From: an uncultured Mediterraneibacter sp.
Lineage (GTDB): Bacteria > Bacillota > Clostridia > Lachnospirales > Lachnospiraceae
DNA: 57,841 nt
NCBI GenBank assembly: GCA_944381495.1
Contig: CALWLJ010000008.1
Span: forward strand, 1 to 57,841
Reading direction: 5' to 3'
The first letter of the stretch is position 1, and every line of letters begins with the position of its first letter. Positions 41,852 to 50,708 of this stretch are shown in pieces. The notes under the pieces are model-generated. The model saw nothing but the letters and a program-made list of their open reading frames with translations, did no database searches and had not been told where the DNA came from. Position numbers and translations under genes: made by a program.

Positions 41852-43321
41852 TCACTCATATCCAAAATATACCGGATACCGATAAGTCAGCTCATCATAT
41901 ATCTGAATGGTATTATCCATCTGTATTTTGCTTACACATTGATCTGCCCTGAAAAACTCCATTTCAAATTCTTTATTTATATTTTCTTCTACTCTGTCCA
42001 GAGTCCTCATCGTTATCTTTCCTGTATCTGACAGAAAAAGAAAGATTCTCAGGTAATCTTTATAGCTCATTCCATTTTCTTGGTTTTCTCCTTCTATCTG
42101 TTCACTGCCATTTCCAAGTGTAAGAAGGGATCCCAGACTAACCTGCCAGCTTTCTCTGTCTTTTACCGCCGGAATCCTATTTCCTGCAAGCAGCGTCCGT
42201 ATATCAACTACGCTTTCACCGGCCGCCCACGCAAAAAGTACAAGCTGTTTTATCATTTCTGACAACTCTGGATTCAAAATCAGAAGCGACAATGCGCCGG
42301 CAAGAGCGCCAGCCTCAGCCTTTTTTTCTTCATCGCCCAGAATATATGTATAATTCAGAGCAAGACGGATCAGATATATCTTCATAAGCACAGCTTCCAG
42401 ATTTTCTTTATCAGAGTTTTTTCCCGAAATAATATATTCTGTTTCATAGGACAGTGACCTTTCCTTTCGTGAACTGGTGTCATCAGATACTTTTACTTCA
42501 CTGTCTTCCGGTTTGGAATCGGCGCTTTCCATCTCAGACTCAGATACGGCACATAAAAAATTTTCCAGAACATATTCATTAAACAAAAGTTTCTCCTCCA
42601 TTCCAGCCATATTGACTCTGGATGGGAAATTACCTCTCCCAGTAATCAGATTTCGATAGGATAGCTGGCTGGACAGATTAATCGTTTTTCCAGACAATTT
42701 CATATTGCGAGGCAGGACAATTGACAGGATTCCTGCGTTTTCGATTGCATTCACACATCCGAATGGATCTGTATCCATTGCTGATTCGTTTCCGCTGCTT
42801 TCTTCCTTATTTTCCGCTGACATTACTTCCAGTTCCCGGATATCTTCTACCGTATTTTTATTCTCTTCTTTCATTTTATTTTCCTGGATTCTGCACTCTT
42901 CCCACTCTGCTGTAAGCCCTGTAAAATTCCTGATCAGACTGATTCCATACTTCTGTTCCATATATGCCAGCACCTGTTCCCGGAACGCCTGTCCACTGTT
43001 ATCCGTAAGATACTGTATATCCGTAATCTCATGTTCTATGTTTCCGGTTTCATAATAGTGCATTCGCCGAACGATATTATCTTCAGAATAATCTCCTGTT
43101 CCATAACTGCCTTCCAGTGCAAAGACATGATATTCCTCCATAAGTTTTCTCTGATATTCTCCAAAAACGGAAAAGACGGCCCTGTCTGTCTCCAGACGAC
43201 TCATGCTTTTTGACGACTGGATCACAGAAGCTTCCAGAATTCCTGCTGTAAACGAGATCATAAGAACAAACATAAGGCTTAAAAAGGCGGTAATCTCGCC
43301 TCTGTATTGAATAGACTTCAT
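41852..43321 (-). CDS. DUF5702-family protein of the tad locus (TadG-like role)
   Basis: 489-aa protein with one N-terminal transmembrane helix (GEITAFLSLMFVLMISFTAG) and a large extracytoplasmic part. It starts with SKSMSRLETDRAVFSVFGEY and has an internal acidic Ser/Glu linker (about 150-195). This matches DUF5702, which replaces TadG-type components in Gram-positive tad loci. It begins 2 bp after the Flp1 pilin stop. A ~104-bp gap to the next gene shows no clear terminator, so the operon continues. Confidence 0.82.
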   Translation of the reverse strand: MKSIQYRGEITAFLSLMFVLMISFTAGILEASVIQSSKSMSRLETDRAVFSVFGEYQRKLMEEYHVFALEGSYGTGDYSEDNIVRRMHYYETGNIEHEITDIQYLTDNSGQAFREQVLAYMEQKYGISLIRNFTGLTAEWEECRIQENKMKEENKNTVEDIRELEVMSAENKEESSGNESAMDTDPFGCVNAIENAGILSIVLPRNMKLSGKTINLSSQLSYRNLITGRGNFPSRVNMAGMEEKLLFNEYVLENFLCAVSESEMESADSKPEDSEVKVSDDTSSRKERSLSYETEYIISGKNSDKENLEAVLMKIYLIRLALNYTYILGDEEKKAEAGALAGALSLLILNPELSEMIKQLVLFAWAAGESVVDIRTLLAGNRIPAVKDRESWQVSLGSLLTLGNGSEQIEGENQENGMSYKDYLRIFLFLSDTGKITMRTLDRVEENINKEFEMEFFRADQCVSKIQMDNTIQIYDELTYRYPVYFGYE

Positions 43322-43323
43322 GA

Positions 43324-43548
43324 TCAGATCTGAGAACTTTCTGATGTAATTTTGTCAAAAATCGTATTGATCAGATCCGTAAGCTGGTTTTTAAAAATAA
43401 GCAGAAGTGCAATAATGATAACAAGAATGAGCACAAGTTCGATCACTGTTATTCCCGAGACATATCTTTTGTCAATCAAGAAGTTCTCAATTCTCTCTTT
43501 AAAAAATTTCGCTTTTTCCTTTATTTTTAATGAATAATCTTTCAGCAT
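43324..43548 (-). CDS. Flp1-type IVb pilin
   Basis: 74-aa pilin: basic N-terminal segment of about 28 residues, then VSGITVIELVLILVIIIALL, with Gly before the cleavage region and Glu five residues into the hydrophobic helix, the type IVb signature. The C-terminus is a short amphipathic helix. AGGAGGG precedes the ATG. It should be the major subunit of the pilus built by the neighbouring TadA/B/C proteins. Confidence 0.9.
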   Translation of the reverse strand: MLKDYSLKIKEKAKFFKERIENFLIDKRYVSGITVIELVLILVIIIALLLIFKNQLTDLINTIFDKITSESSQI

Positions 43549-43592
43549 ATTTTTCCCTCCTGTTCCTGTTTTTTGCGTACTTTTTCCACATT

Positions 43593-44858
43593 TTATATCT
43601 GTATTGTGAATAACGCGGGTATCATAACGATCACAAAGACAATTGCCAACATGATAAACATTGGAATCATTAATTTTGTGCCTGCTTCTTCTCCCAGTTT
43701 TCTTGCATTATTCTTTCTTTCCTCAAATGCTTCATCTGCTTCTTTTTTCAAAAGCTCTGTAAGACCTTTTGACCCCTTTCTCATATTCTGCGCCAGCATC
43801 GTACCAAACTTTCTGTACAAAGGACTCCCGCACCGTATGCCATATTCCTCATAGCAGTCAGCTTCCGCCCCGCCCCCGGATATTTTGTTCATTGTAAATA
43901 CCATCTCTTCATACGCTTCCCGTGCCTTGCCTTTTTTCTCCTTTTTTCTTTCCCTCTGATAATCCATTGCAATACAGAACCATGCTCTCCTGACTGTCAT
44001 TCCAGCTCCGATATAAAGAGTAAATTTATTTATAATCTGAGGATAATCAGCTTTCATTCTCTCGATTTTCTTTTTTTCTGCCTCTTTTTTCTTCTGCCGG
44101 TCTGAAACACATAACATACAGGCTGCACCGCCGCCCAGCGCCAGGATACCAAATGCCATCGTACTTTCTTCATAAGTCCACTTAATCTTCTCTCCATTCA
44201 AGCGGTCCGGAAGAATCATATATTCCTCTGAGGCTGTTTTCTTATCTGCATTTTCCAGCTCTCTTTCCAGCTGCTCCATCAGCTTCTCAGTCCGGTTCAA
44301 TTTCGGAGGAAATATCATGGCACAGAAAGAGTGCAATGTCTGTTTCTCTCCATATCGCAAAAGCGCAGTCAGTTGTACGATAGTTCCGTCTTCTGTCAGA
44401 TGATCTCTTTTCAGATTTCCCTGGATATCCATCACCTCATAGTTATCCAGTTCCCACGATACAAGAATGCCCGTATCCGGTACAGCAGTAATAAGATCCA
44501 GATCCGATCTCACTTCATCCAGGCTTTCATTCTCTCCAAGGATCAGCGTCTCCAGTTTCTCAGAAACTTCAGAAAAAACCTTATCCATCTCCTCATCTGT
44601 GTATATCTTCTCTGATACATTGACCTGAATCTCGTCATTGATATCCCCGATCTGAACTTTCATTGCCAGTTCTTCACTTCCCTCTCCGTGATCTCCTCTT
44701 TTCAGGATTTCTCTTCCCTCGCTGTTCTTCTCAGGGGACCTTCCCTGCTCCGCCGTATATACTGCGGCAAATGCCAGAATTGAAAGCGTTACAATCACTC
44801 CCGACCTGATATACACAGGGTTCTCTTTTAAAAATCTTCTGATATCTTTTTTCTTCAT
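43593..44858 (-). CDS. TadC-like type II secretion F-family protein with N-terminal extracytoplasmic domain
   Basis: 421-aa protein. One N-terminal helix (about 14-34), an acidic extracytoplasmic domain of about 170 residues (KVQIGDINDEIQVNVSEKIY), another helix near 230, then the T2SF cytoplasmic/membrane region with GAGMTVRRAWFCIA and two C-terminal helices (LMIPMFIMLAIVFVIVMIPAL). The T2SF half is typical of TadC; the external domain is an addition common in Clostridia. ATG 44858 has AGGAG; the frame opens at 44876. Confidence 0.85.
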   Translation of the reverse strand: MKKKDIRRFLKENPVYIRSGVIVTLSILAFAAVYTAEQGRSPEKNSEGREILKRGDHGEGSEELAMKVQIGDINDEIQVNVSEKIYTDEEMDKVFSEVSEKLETLILGENESLDEVRSDLDLITAVPDTGILVSWELDNYEVMDIQGNLKRDHLTEDGTIVQLTALLRYGEKQTLHSFCAMIFPPKLNRTEKLMEQLERELENADKKTASEEYMILPDRLNGEKIKWTYEESTMAFGILALGGGAACMLCVSDRQKKKEAEKKKIERMKADYPQIINKFTLYIGAGMTVRRAWFCIAMDYQRERKKEKKGKAREAYEEMVFTMNKISGGGAEADCYEEYGIRCGSPLYRKFGTMLAQNMRKGSKGLTELLKKEADEAFEERKNNARKLGEEAGTKLMIPMFIMLAIVFVIVMIPALFTIQI

Positions 44859-44920
44859 TATCTCTGCTCCTTGCATATGTAACAGAATGCTCTAATTTAT
44901 ATTCCCTGCTGCAGTCCGGT

Positions 44921-45646
44921 TCACACATCGATCCTCAGTAGTCTTTTCCCGTAAATCCATGCTCCGATATATGCAGCCAGACAGGCCGTCATTATGACCC
45001 GGCCGGCCATACTTTCATACAGAACTTTCAGAAAATCTCCAAATGTCAGTTTCATATACAGGATAATAACGAAGGGGACGACACACATAATATTGAATTC
45101 CAATCTCTTTGCCGCCAGAACCGCGGCGATTTCTTTCTCTGTATCTATCTTTTCACTGATTACACGGACAGCATTTCTGATAATAGTGATACTGTCGCCT
45201 CCGCTTCTTTTTGCTGCCGAAAATACATGAACAAAATCCTTCACATCTTCCTGCTCCACCCGATCTGCAAATTCTTCCAGTACCTGTTCCGCAGGACGGT
45301 TCATATTCAGTTTTGTTATCATCAGATCATATTCTTTGGAAATACGACTGTCTGCTCCGTACAAAGGGATGATATCTCTTCTTGTTTCCCTGATCGCATT
45401 TTCTACAGAATATCCTGCTTTGAGTGCAGCAGACATCGACTGAATACTGTCTTTAAACTGATTTCTGAATTCCGATTCTTTTGCCGAGGCCCGCTCTCTT
45501 ATCCATTCCCTCAGATAGAACCACCATAGTGGAATAAGAAGGAGCGCAGGAACGACTGATTCATAAAACAGGTATACCGCCATTCCATAAACGATCAGAC
45601 TCTGAATGATACCTGAAGCATATTCATTCTTCTTTATATCCCGCAT
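44921..45646 (-). CDS. TadB-like type II secretion F-family protein
   Basis: 241-aa inner-membrane platform protein: helices near the N-terminus (IIQSLIVYGMAVYLFY, VVPALLLIPLWWFYLREW), the T2SF core FKDSIQSMSAALKAGYSVENA with Gly-Tyr-Ser, and two C-terminal helices. I use ATG 45646 (AGGA upstream, 23-bp overlap with tadA); the frame reaches 45676. Partner of TadC for pilus extrusion. Confidence 0.87.
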   Translation of the reverse strand: MRDIKKNEYASGIIQSLIVYGMAVYLFYESVVPALLLIPLWWFYLREWIRERASAKESEFRNQFKDSIQSMSAALKAGYSVENAIRETRRDIIPLYGADSRISKEYDLMITKLNMNRPAEQVLEEFADRVEQEDVKDFVHVFSAAKRSGGDSITIIRNAVRVISEKIDTEKEIAAVLAAKRLEFNIMCVVPFVIILYMKLTFGDFLKVLYESMAGRVIMTACLAAYIGAWIYGKRLLRIDV

Positions 45647-46838
45647 CCAGAAGTTTCCTGCAGTTTGCCAACTCACTAACCTTCATAAGACTTCCCTTAA
45701 TTTTCCCATCAACATTTCCCTCCTCTCTGAATTCAAACAATGTCCTGGTACTTATCTCTCCGTCCTGATATCCCAGAATTTCCTCGATCTGCAGGACTTT
45801 CCTGCTTTTATCTCTGAGCCTTCCAAGATGAACAATAATATCAAGTGCTGATGCTATCTGTCTCTGAATGGCCGCCAGCGGCAGATCAATCCCCATAAGC
45901 ATCATCGTTTCCAGGCGATACAGCATATCCGCAGGATTATTTGCATGTCCGGTAGACATCGATCCGCTGTGTCCATTCAACATGGCAGAAGATATCATAT
46001 CCACCGTCTCGTCTCCCCTGACTTCGCCCACGATGATCCTGTCCGGCCTCATCCTGAGAGCTGATCGGATCAGATCCCGTATGGTTATTGCTCCCTCTCC
46101 CTCCAGATTTGCATTTCTTGCTTCCAGCCTCACCAGATTCTCAACGCCTCTGATCTGCAGCTCCGCATTATCCTCTATGGTTATGATCCTTTCATCTTTC
46201 GGTATAAAGTCAGACATTGCATTGAGAAAGGTAGTTTTTCCCGCCCCGGTCCCTCCGCTGACAAAAATGTTGTATTTCGCCCGGACAAGCATCTTTACAT
46301 ATTCTGCGGCTTCCCGCGTAATACTTCCCAGTTCTATCAGCTGTTCCATGGTAACCGCTTCTTTCTGAAATTTTCTGATCGTTACAATGGGACCGTTGAC
46401 TGCCGCAGGCCTGAGTACAACATTCACTCTGGATCCGTCATTCAGACGGGCATCCACGATAGGTGAAGATTCATTTACATATCGGTTCGATTCTCCTACA
46501 ATCTGCTGTATCACATCCAAAAGGCGGTTTTCAGACAGGAATCTTCTGTCTGAACGGAAAATCCTTCCTTCTTTCTCATAGAAAATGTTTTCAGTCCCAT
46601 TGATCATGATTTCCGTGATCGTATCATCTTCAATCAGGTCCTGTAAAATATCCAGCCTGCGAAATGAATTGAACAGTTCCCTGCTCAGCTGTATCTTCTC
46701 TGCAAGAGGTATATACTCTTCTCGACTTGCTTCATCCAGTATTTTCCGGATCAGCTCCCGCAGTTCCTCCTCCCCGGTCTGCTTTGTCATATCTATGCGC
46801 ATCATAACCTGCTCATATAACTGTTCGGCTCTTGTCAT
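45624..46838 (-). CDS. TadA/CpaF-family pilus assembly ATPase
   Basis: 404-aa secretion ATPase. N-terminal domain (about 60-160; DDTITEIMINGTENIFYE, DARLNDGSRVNVVLRP), Walker A GGTGAGKTT (195-203), Asp box (IITIEDNAEL), Walker B region RPDRIIVGEVRGDE and His box STGHANNP. It powers Flp pilus assembly. The ATGA overlap with the CpaE-like gene indicates coupling. Confidence 0.93.
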   Translation of the reverse strand: MTRAEQLYEQVMMRIDMTKQTGEEELRELIRKILDEASREEYIPLAEKIQLSRELFNSFRRLDILQDLIEDDTITEIMINGTENIFYEKEGRIFRSDRRFLSENRLLDVIQQIVGESNRYVNESSPIVDARLNDGSRVNVVLRPAAVNGPIVTIRKFQKEAVTMEQLIELGSITREAAEYVKMLVRAKYNIFVSGGTGAGKTTFLNAMSDFIPKDERIITIEDNAELQIRGVENLVRLEARNANLEGEGAITIRDLIRSALRMRPDRIIVGEVRGDETVDMISSAMLNGHSGSMSTGHANNPADMLYRLETMMLMGIDLPLAAIQRQIASALDIIVHLGRLRDKSRKVLQIEEILGYQDGEISTRTLFEFREEGNVDGKIKGSLMKVSELANCRKLLDAGYKEE

Positions 46839-47809
46839 CCTGCATCCGTCCTTTTCTCGACAGCAGCTCTTCTTCTTCCGGACTTTTTCTTTACTGTTCT
46901 TGCAAGTATATCCCCATATCCGGCAGCTCTCAGATTATTCTCGTACTGTTCCAGCTTTGCTATAGAAGTATCCTCCTCTATGTAATGAGTATATATTCGG
47001 CTGCATCTCTTCAGAATGTCATAGAGCCCGTCCAGACAGTCCCCCAGATCAAGAATAATAACTTCATAAATGCACTCTTCCTGAAGAATATCCAGAAGCT
47101 CCATCCATTCCTCTTTTTTTACCTGCCTTAGATCATACTCGTTTTCCATAGGCATGATATAATCCATTTTTCCGATCTGCCCTGTCATTGTACTGATCTT
47201 AAGACCAGGATTATCCAGATTCTGTTTCACATAGTAGAGCAGTGTTCCAAGATCCTGTCCGGGATTATCAGAAAAATAAAAACGCTCTCCAGAATATCCT
47301 TCCATGTTCAGATACAGTACTGCTTTCTTCTCCGCCAGCTGCTCGCCAAGGTGAAGAGCAAATTTTGTCTTTCCAACTCTGTGTACAGGTGAATAAATTC
47401 CTATGATTCCCTTTATCGAAGGCTCATTTCTGATTCTTGGCCTCTTCTTCCTGCTGATGCCGGACATGCATATTTCCTTTATCATGGAATCAGAACTCTG
47501 ATACCTGAACAGCACTTGCTCTTCCGGCAGTCCCTGTCCGTCTCTTTTCTCCGTGAGAAGAAACTTTCGTTCTGCAGTAATAGTACGGCGTTCTTCGGCG
47601 GCAAACTCACTGCCTATAAGCAAAATTTCAGCTTTATTTCTTCCTGTAAACTTCCTCAGCTTTTCTGTATCATAAAAAATATGAAACTGATAATCCCCCG
47701 GAAAACTGTCCCTGAGAACTCTGAGCAGATTTTCCGAATATTCTCCCTGCCTGTCGCAGATTACAAAATTCCCATAACCACTTCCATACTCCTTTTTAAT
47801 AACTGACAT
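46835..47809 (-). CDS. CpaE/TadZ-like ParA-family ATPase of the tad locus
   Basis: 324-aa cytoplasmic protein. An N-terminal receiver-like domain (about 10-120) lacks a clear phosphoacceptor pocket; the C-terminal ParA/MinD-like domain opens with GIYSPVHRVGKTKFALHLGE, a deviant Walker A missing the second Lys/Gly of KGGxGKT. A second phrase VIILDLGDCLDGLYDIL corresponds to the Walker B/MinD region. CpaE/TadZ proteins localise the pilus machine. First gene of the operon; ATG 47809 has no good Shine-Dalgarno site, and the frame opens at a TTG at 47839. Confidence 0.82.
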   Translation of the reverse strand: MSVIKKEYGSGYGNFVICDRQGEYSENLLRVLRDSFPGDYQFHIFYDTEKLRKFTGRNKAEILLIGSEFAAEERRTITAERKFLLTEKRDGQGLPEEQVLFRYQSSDSMIKEICMSGISRKKRPRIRNEPSIKGIIGIYSPVHRVGKTKFALHLGEQLAEKKAVLYLNMEGYSGERFYFSDNPGQDLGTLLYYVKQNLDNPGLKISTMTGQIGKMDYIMPMENEYDLRQVKKEEWMELLDILQEECIYEVIILDLGDCLDGLYDILKRCSRIYTHYIEEDTSIAKLEQYENNLRAAGYGDILARTVKKKSGRRRAAVEKRTDAG

Positions 47810-47946
47810 AATATGATTTTTGCTGCGATATATCAGCAATGATAAAAATGTACGATAACCGGAAGCTTATCCATCCGATTTGATGATCCGTCAGACATCC
47901 CCCGATAAACTGACGGTACAGCGTGTGATTTAGCTGTGTAAGACTA

Positions 47947-47974
47947 ATTATAACAAAATATTTCATTTTGTCTA
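47947..47974 (-). promoter_or_regulatory. Promoter of the tad operon
   Basis: Minus strand: -35 TAGACA (47969-47974), 16-bp spacer, consensus -10 TATAAT (47947-47952). The leader of about 130 nt holds two hairpins (ACAGC/GCTGT and CCGTCAG/CTGACGG) that match no riboswitch I know. Confidence 0.6.
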
Positions 47975-48022
47975 TATGTAATTTTAGATTTCATGTTTTT
48001 TGTAAAACATTCACAATTTTCA

Positions 48023-48232
48023 TTAAAGAATCCGATAGCACATAATTCCATAAAGAAGGCATACCCCAGGTATTCCCAGACTGCCTGTGGTCAGGAAGGA
48101 AAGGGCATTCAGACCGACATTTACAGCTGAATCATCAGGAATGACATACCGATCGATAAAAAAGATCAAAATCATCCCCACCAGCGCTCTTATAATAAAA
48201 TTTACCAAAAATGTCGAAATCTTACTGCCCAA
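48023..48232 (-). CDS. BofA-family protein
   Basis: 69-aa membrane protein with two helices and the BofA pattern VNVGLNALSFLTTGSLGIPG. In Bacillus BofA inhibits the SpoIVFB protease that activates sigma-K; its presence suggests a spore-forming lineage, though BofA-like proteins also occur in non-sporulating Clostridia. The start is a TTG (48232) with AAGGAAG 8 nt upstream. Confidence 0.85.
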   Translation of the reverse strand: MGSKISTFLVNFIIRALVGMILIFFIDRYVIPDDSAVNVGLNALSFLTTGSLGIPGVCLLYGIMCYRIL

Positions 48233-48286
48233 TCCCAGTACTTCCTTTCCAGAATTCTACTTTATCTTATTCCGGATATGCTTCGA

Positions 48287-49798
48287 TTATTCCCTGAACT
48301 TTTCGTAATCTGACGTCCCCAGCCATTCCTCAGCAGCATTTGCCGCAGCTGACCGGCTGAAATTCCAGTTTCTTATATTCATCTCTTCTCCTTCCCCTTT
48401 CCGTACATGAAAATATGCTCTGACATCTTCATACATATCATTTTTCTGAAGAACCTCCATTGGTATTTCCGCAATCTCAGGAGCAGCATCTGCCGATAAG
48501 CCATACATAAGATAAGCAATATCATTTTCATTTAACTGATCGGTATTTCTTATATTGAATCCTGCTATTATTCCATCCACATGACTGAGTGACAGTCCAA
48601 TATAACATACCGATACAACAATTATCACATAGCGGAATAAAGGGAAGGTTCTTCTGTAGATCCAGAAGATTACCCCGCCGAAGATAATCATTAGCACTGC
48701 CAGGAACCACAGTACAAGTACTCTGAGAAATGTAAGATTGTATTCCCATATATAAAGAATCATCCGATATCCTGCAGACAGTATCATCACACAGGTACAC
48801 ATAGAGATCAATGTAAGTATAATTCTTAATATCCTGTTCTCCTGAAATACTTTTAAGCAGATCAGAACAGCGGCAAAATTAATGATACTTACGAAAAGTA
48901 ACTGCCAGAATCCCTCATGCGCATATTGAGAATAGGTCATCCCATCCGGAAGATTTCCCACTCTCAGGAACAGAAACACAATCTGAATACCGGAATATAT
49001 AACATAAATCACCGCCACCATAGCTCCAAATGTTATTCCGGTCAGCGGATTTGACTTTTCTTCGTCAGATTTTTCTTTTTTTCTCAGATCATTTCGAAAA
49101 AGAGCGGCAAAAAAAGCGTAAAAAAATAAAGCCCCTATAAGAAATGTCATGATAACGCCGATGATATTTCCCATATCAATATCCGCAAATAAATCAAACG
49201 GATTCACCATTCCCAGAATATTGACAAAAAATTCTGAGAAAACTCTGTCCGACATCATAAGGAGCGGAAGTACAATAATCAAAAATATAACAGCGATCAG
49301 AATTCCCCATATTACAGCGCCCACATTCTTATGTTTTTTCAGATATTCCTTTCTGTTTAACCTGTCGCTTATTTTTCTGTACCGGAAGGGGCATCTGAGC
49401 GCCCCAAGCCATTTTCCTATAAAGAGAAAGAAATACTTCACATATTCTCCAAATTCCCAGGATTTATTATCATACAATTGATAAGCCATACCATCCATAA
49501 ACAGAAGGAGAATACCCGCTGCATTAAAAAAGTGAAAAAATCCGTTTGCAGTAAGGCAGGTTGACACCCCGAGAAGAAGCATGCCCGCAAAATAAAAAAC
49601 CGTTCGTTTTCTGACGGAAATCCCGGCTTTCTGCAGAAACAGAAGAGAAAAAACAATGACACAGACAATGAGCACCGGAAAAGTAACTGATATCATATTT
49701 TTATATATCAGAATCGTAAACAAGATACCGAATAATACACTCATACGAAAAAACCATTTATGTTCCTCTTTCATACGTTCCAGATAAGCGCTATTCAT
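48287..49798 (-). CDS. DUF4153/DUF4173-family multi-pass membrane protein
   Basis: 503-aa protein with about 11-12 hydrophobic helices in the first 400 residues and a cytoplasmic or external tail of about 90 residues ending GTSDYEKFRE. The block NVGAVIWGILIAVIFLIIVL followed by MSDRVFSEFF is the usual landmark of the DUF4153 family. Function unknown; often beside small XRE regulators in Clostridia. ATG 49798 has GGAGG and overlaps the XRE gene by 8 bp. Confidence 0.82.
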   Translation of the reverse strand: MNSAYLERMKEEHKWFFRMSVLFGILFTILIYKNMISVTFPVLIVCVIVFSLLFLQKAGISVRKRTVFYFAGMLLLGVSTCLTANGFFHFFNAAGILLLFMDGMAYQLYDNKSWEFGEYVKYFFLFIGKWLGALRCPFRYRKISDRLNRKEYLKKHKNVGAVIWGILIAVIFLIIVLPLLMMSDRVFSEFFVNILGMVNPFDLFADIDMGNIIGVIMTFLIGALFFYAFFAALFRNDLRKKEKSDEEKSNPLTGITFGAMVAVIYVIYSGIQIVFLFLRVGNLPDGMTYSQYAHEGFWQLLFVSIINFAAVLICLKVFQENRILRIILTLISMCTCVMILSAGYRMILYIWEYNLTFLRVLVLWFLAVLMIIFGGVIFWIYRRTFPLFRYVIIVVSVCYIGLSLSHVDGIIAGFNIRNTDQLNENDIAYLMYGLSADAAPEIAEIPMEVLQKNDMYEDVRAYFHVRKGEGEEMNIRNWNFSRSAAANAAEEWLGTSDYEKFRE

Positions 49799-50009
49799 TC
49801 TCATCATCCTCCACATATTCCAGAATATCTCCCGGCTGGCATTCCAACGCTTTACATATTGCATCAAGGGTGGTAAATCTTACAGCCTTTGCCTTGTTAT
49901 TTTTCAGAATTGACAGATTTGCCATTGTGATATCCACTCTGTTCGCCAGTTCGGTTACACTTATTTTTCTCTTTGCCATCATAACATCAAGATTTACTAC
50001 AATTGCCAT
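49791..50009 (-). CDS. Small XRE-family (YozG-like) transcriptional regulator
   Basis: 72-aa Cro/C1-type helix-turn-helix protein (RKISVTELANRVDITMANLS, KAVRFTTLDAICKALECQPG) with an acidic tail. It is the single-domain type that is usually encoded with a DUF2975 membrane protein, as here (12 bp downstream of it). AGGAGG precedes the ATG. It probably regulates this cluster. Confidence 0.92.
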   Translation of the reverse strand: MAIVVNLDVMMAKRKISVTELANRVDITMANLSILKNNKAKAVRFTTLDAICKALECQPGDILEYVEDDENE

Positions 50010-50020
50010 ATCTCTGCCTC

Positions 50021-50473
50021 CTATATTGTCAGATCGTTTTCTTCTTTATAGCTGACAGCCTCCGCAAACACAAGGCTGAGCACGTGGCTGAACAATCCGG
50101 CGATGAAGAATGTAAGAACTATGATAAATGTAGCAGGAGTAGGGAGCAGAACACATTTCACAACAAAAAGAAGCACGATCAGAAAACTAACTTTTCCCAT
50201 GACCCGAAGACTTTTTGTATTGTTATCCACAAAGCAGTTTTTCTGAATTACTGTTCTGATCATTTTTCTCAGCTGAAATACGATTACAAGTCCGCATATT
50301 CCTGCCAGCCCGAAAATAATCAGCATAATCCAGTACTGTCGGCCGATCTCTGCCGAATAATATTGCCCGGCCAGTCTGATCGTAAGCGGAAGAGTAATAA
50401 CAACCAGTATTCCTGAATAAAACATAATGTCCAGAAGATATCTGGTAAATAGGATTAATTTGTTGTCATTCAT
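50021..50473 (-). CDS. DUF2975-family membrane protein
   Basis: 150-aa protein with four predicted transmembrane helices, matching DUF2975 (YoaS-like). Together with the following YozG-like regulator it makes a conserved membrane protein/regulator pair of unknown signal. ATG 50473 has AAAGGAG; the long frame to 50602 is unsupported. Confidence 0.87.
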   Translation of the reverse strand: MNDNKLILFTRYLLDIMFYSGILVVITLPLTIRLAGQYYSAEIGRQYWIMLIIFGLAGICGLVIVFQLRKMIRTVIQKNCFVDNNTKSLRVMGKVSFLIVLLFVVKCVLLPTPATFIIVLTFFIAGLFSHVLSLVFAEAVSYKEENDLTI

Positions 50474-50649
50474 AACACACACTCCTTTGCCTTTCGATTT
50501 AGGAAATACATTTCTTCCATTTCTTACGTGTATTATATTTTTCAACACACTATTTGTCAATATATTTTTATCGAAAAACAATAAATTCATATTGTTTTTC
50601 ATTTCAACTTGTTAAATAGCGATCCGTAATGCCTGCTATGATGACACAC

Positions 50650-50678
50650 GAAAAGGGGCTGTGCAACAGCCCCTTTTC
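50650..50678 (-). terminator. Terminator of gyrA
   Basis: Stem GAAAAGGGGCTGT / ACAGCCCCTTTTC with a very short loop and a T-run on the minus strand. It marks the end of the dnaN-gyrA region. Confidence 0.8.
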
Positions 50679-50708
50679 AATTAATGATTCATTTATCATA
50701 TTTTGACT

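Noticed and set aside
47840-47945. Cyclic-di-GMP riboswitch before the tad operon
   Set aside because: The characteristic conserved cores of the known classes are not present; only generic hairpins were seen.
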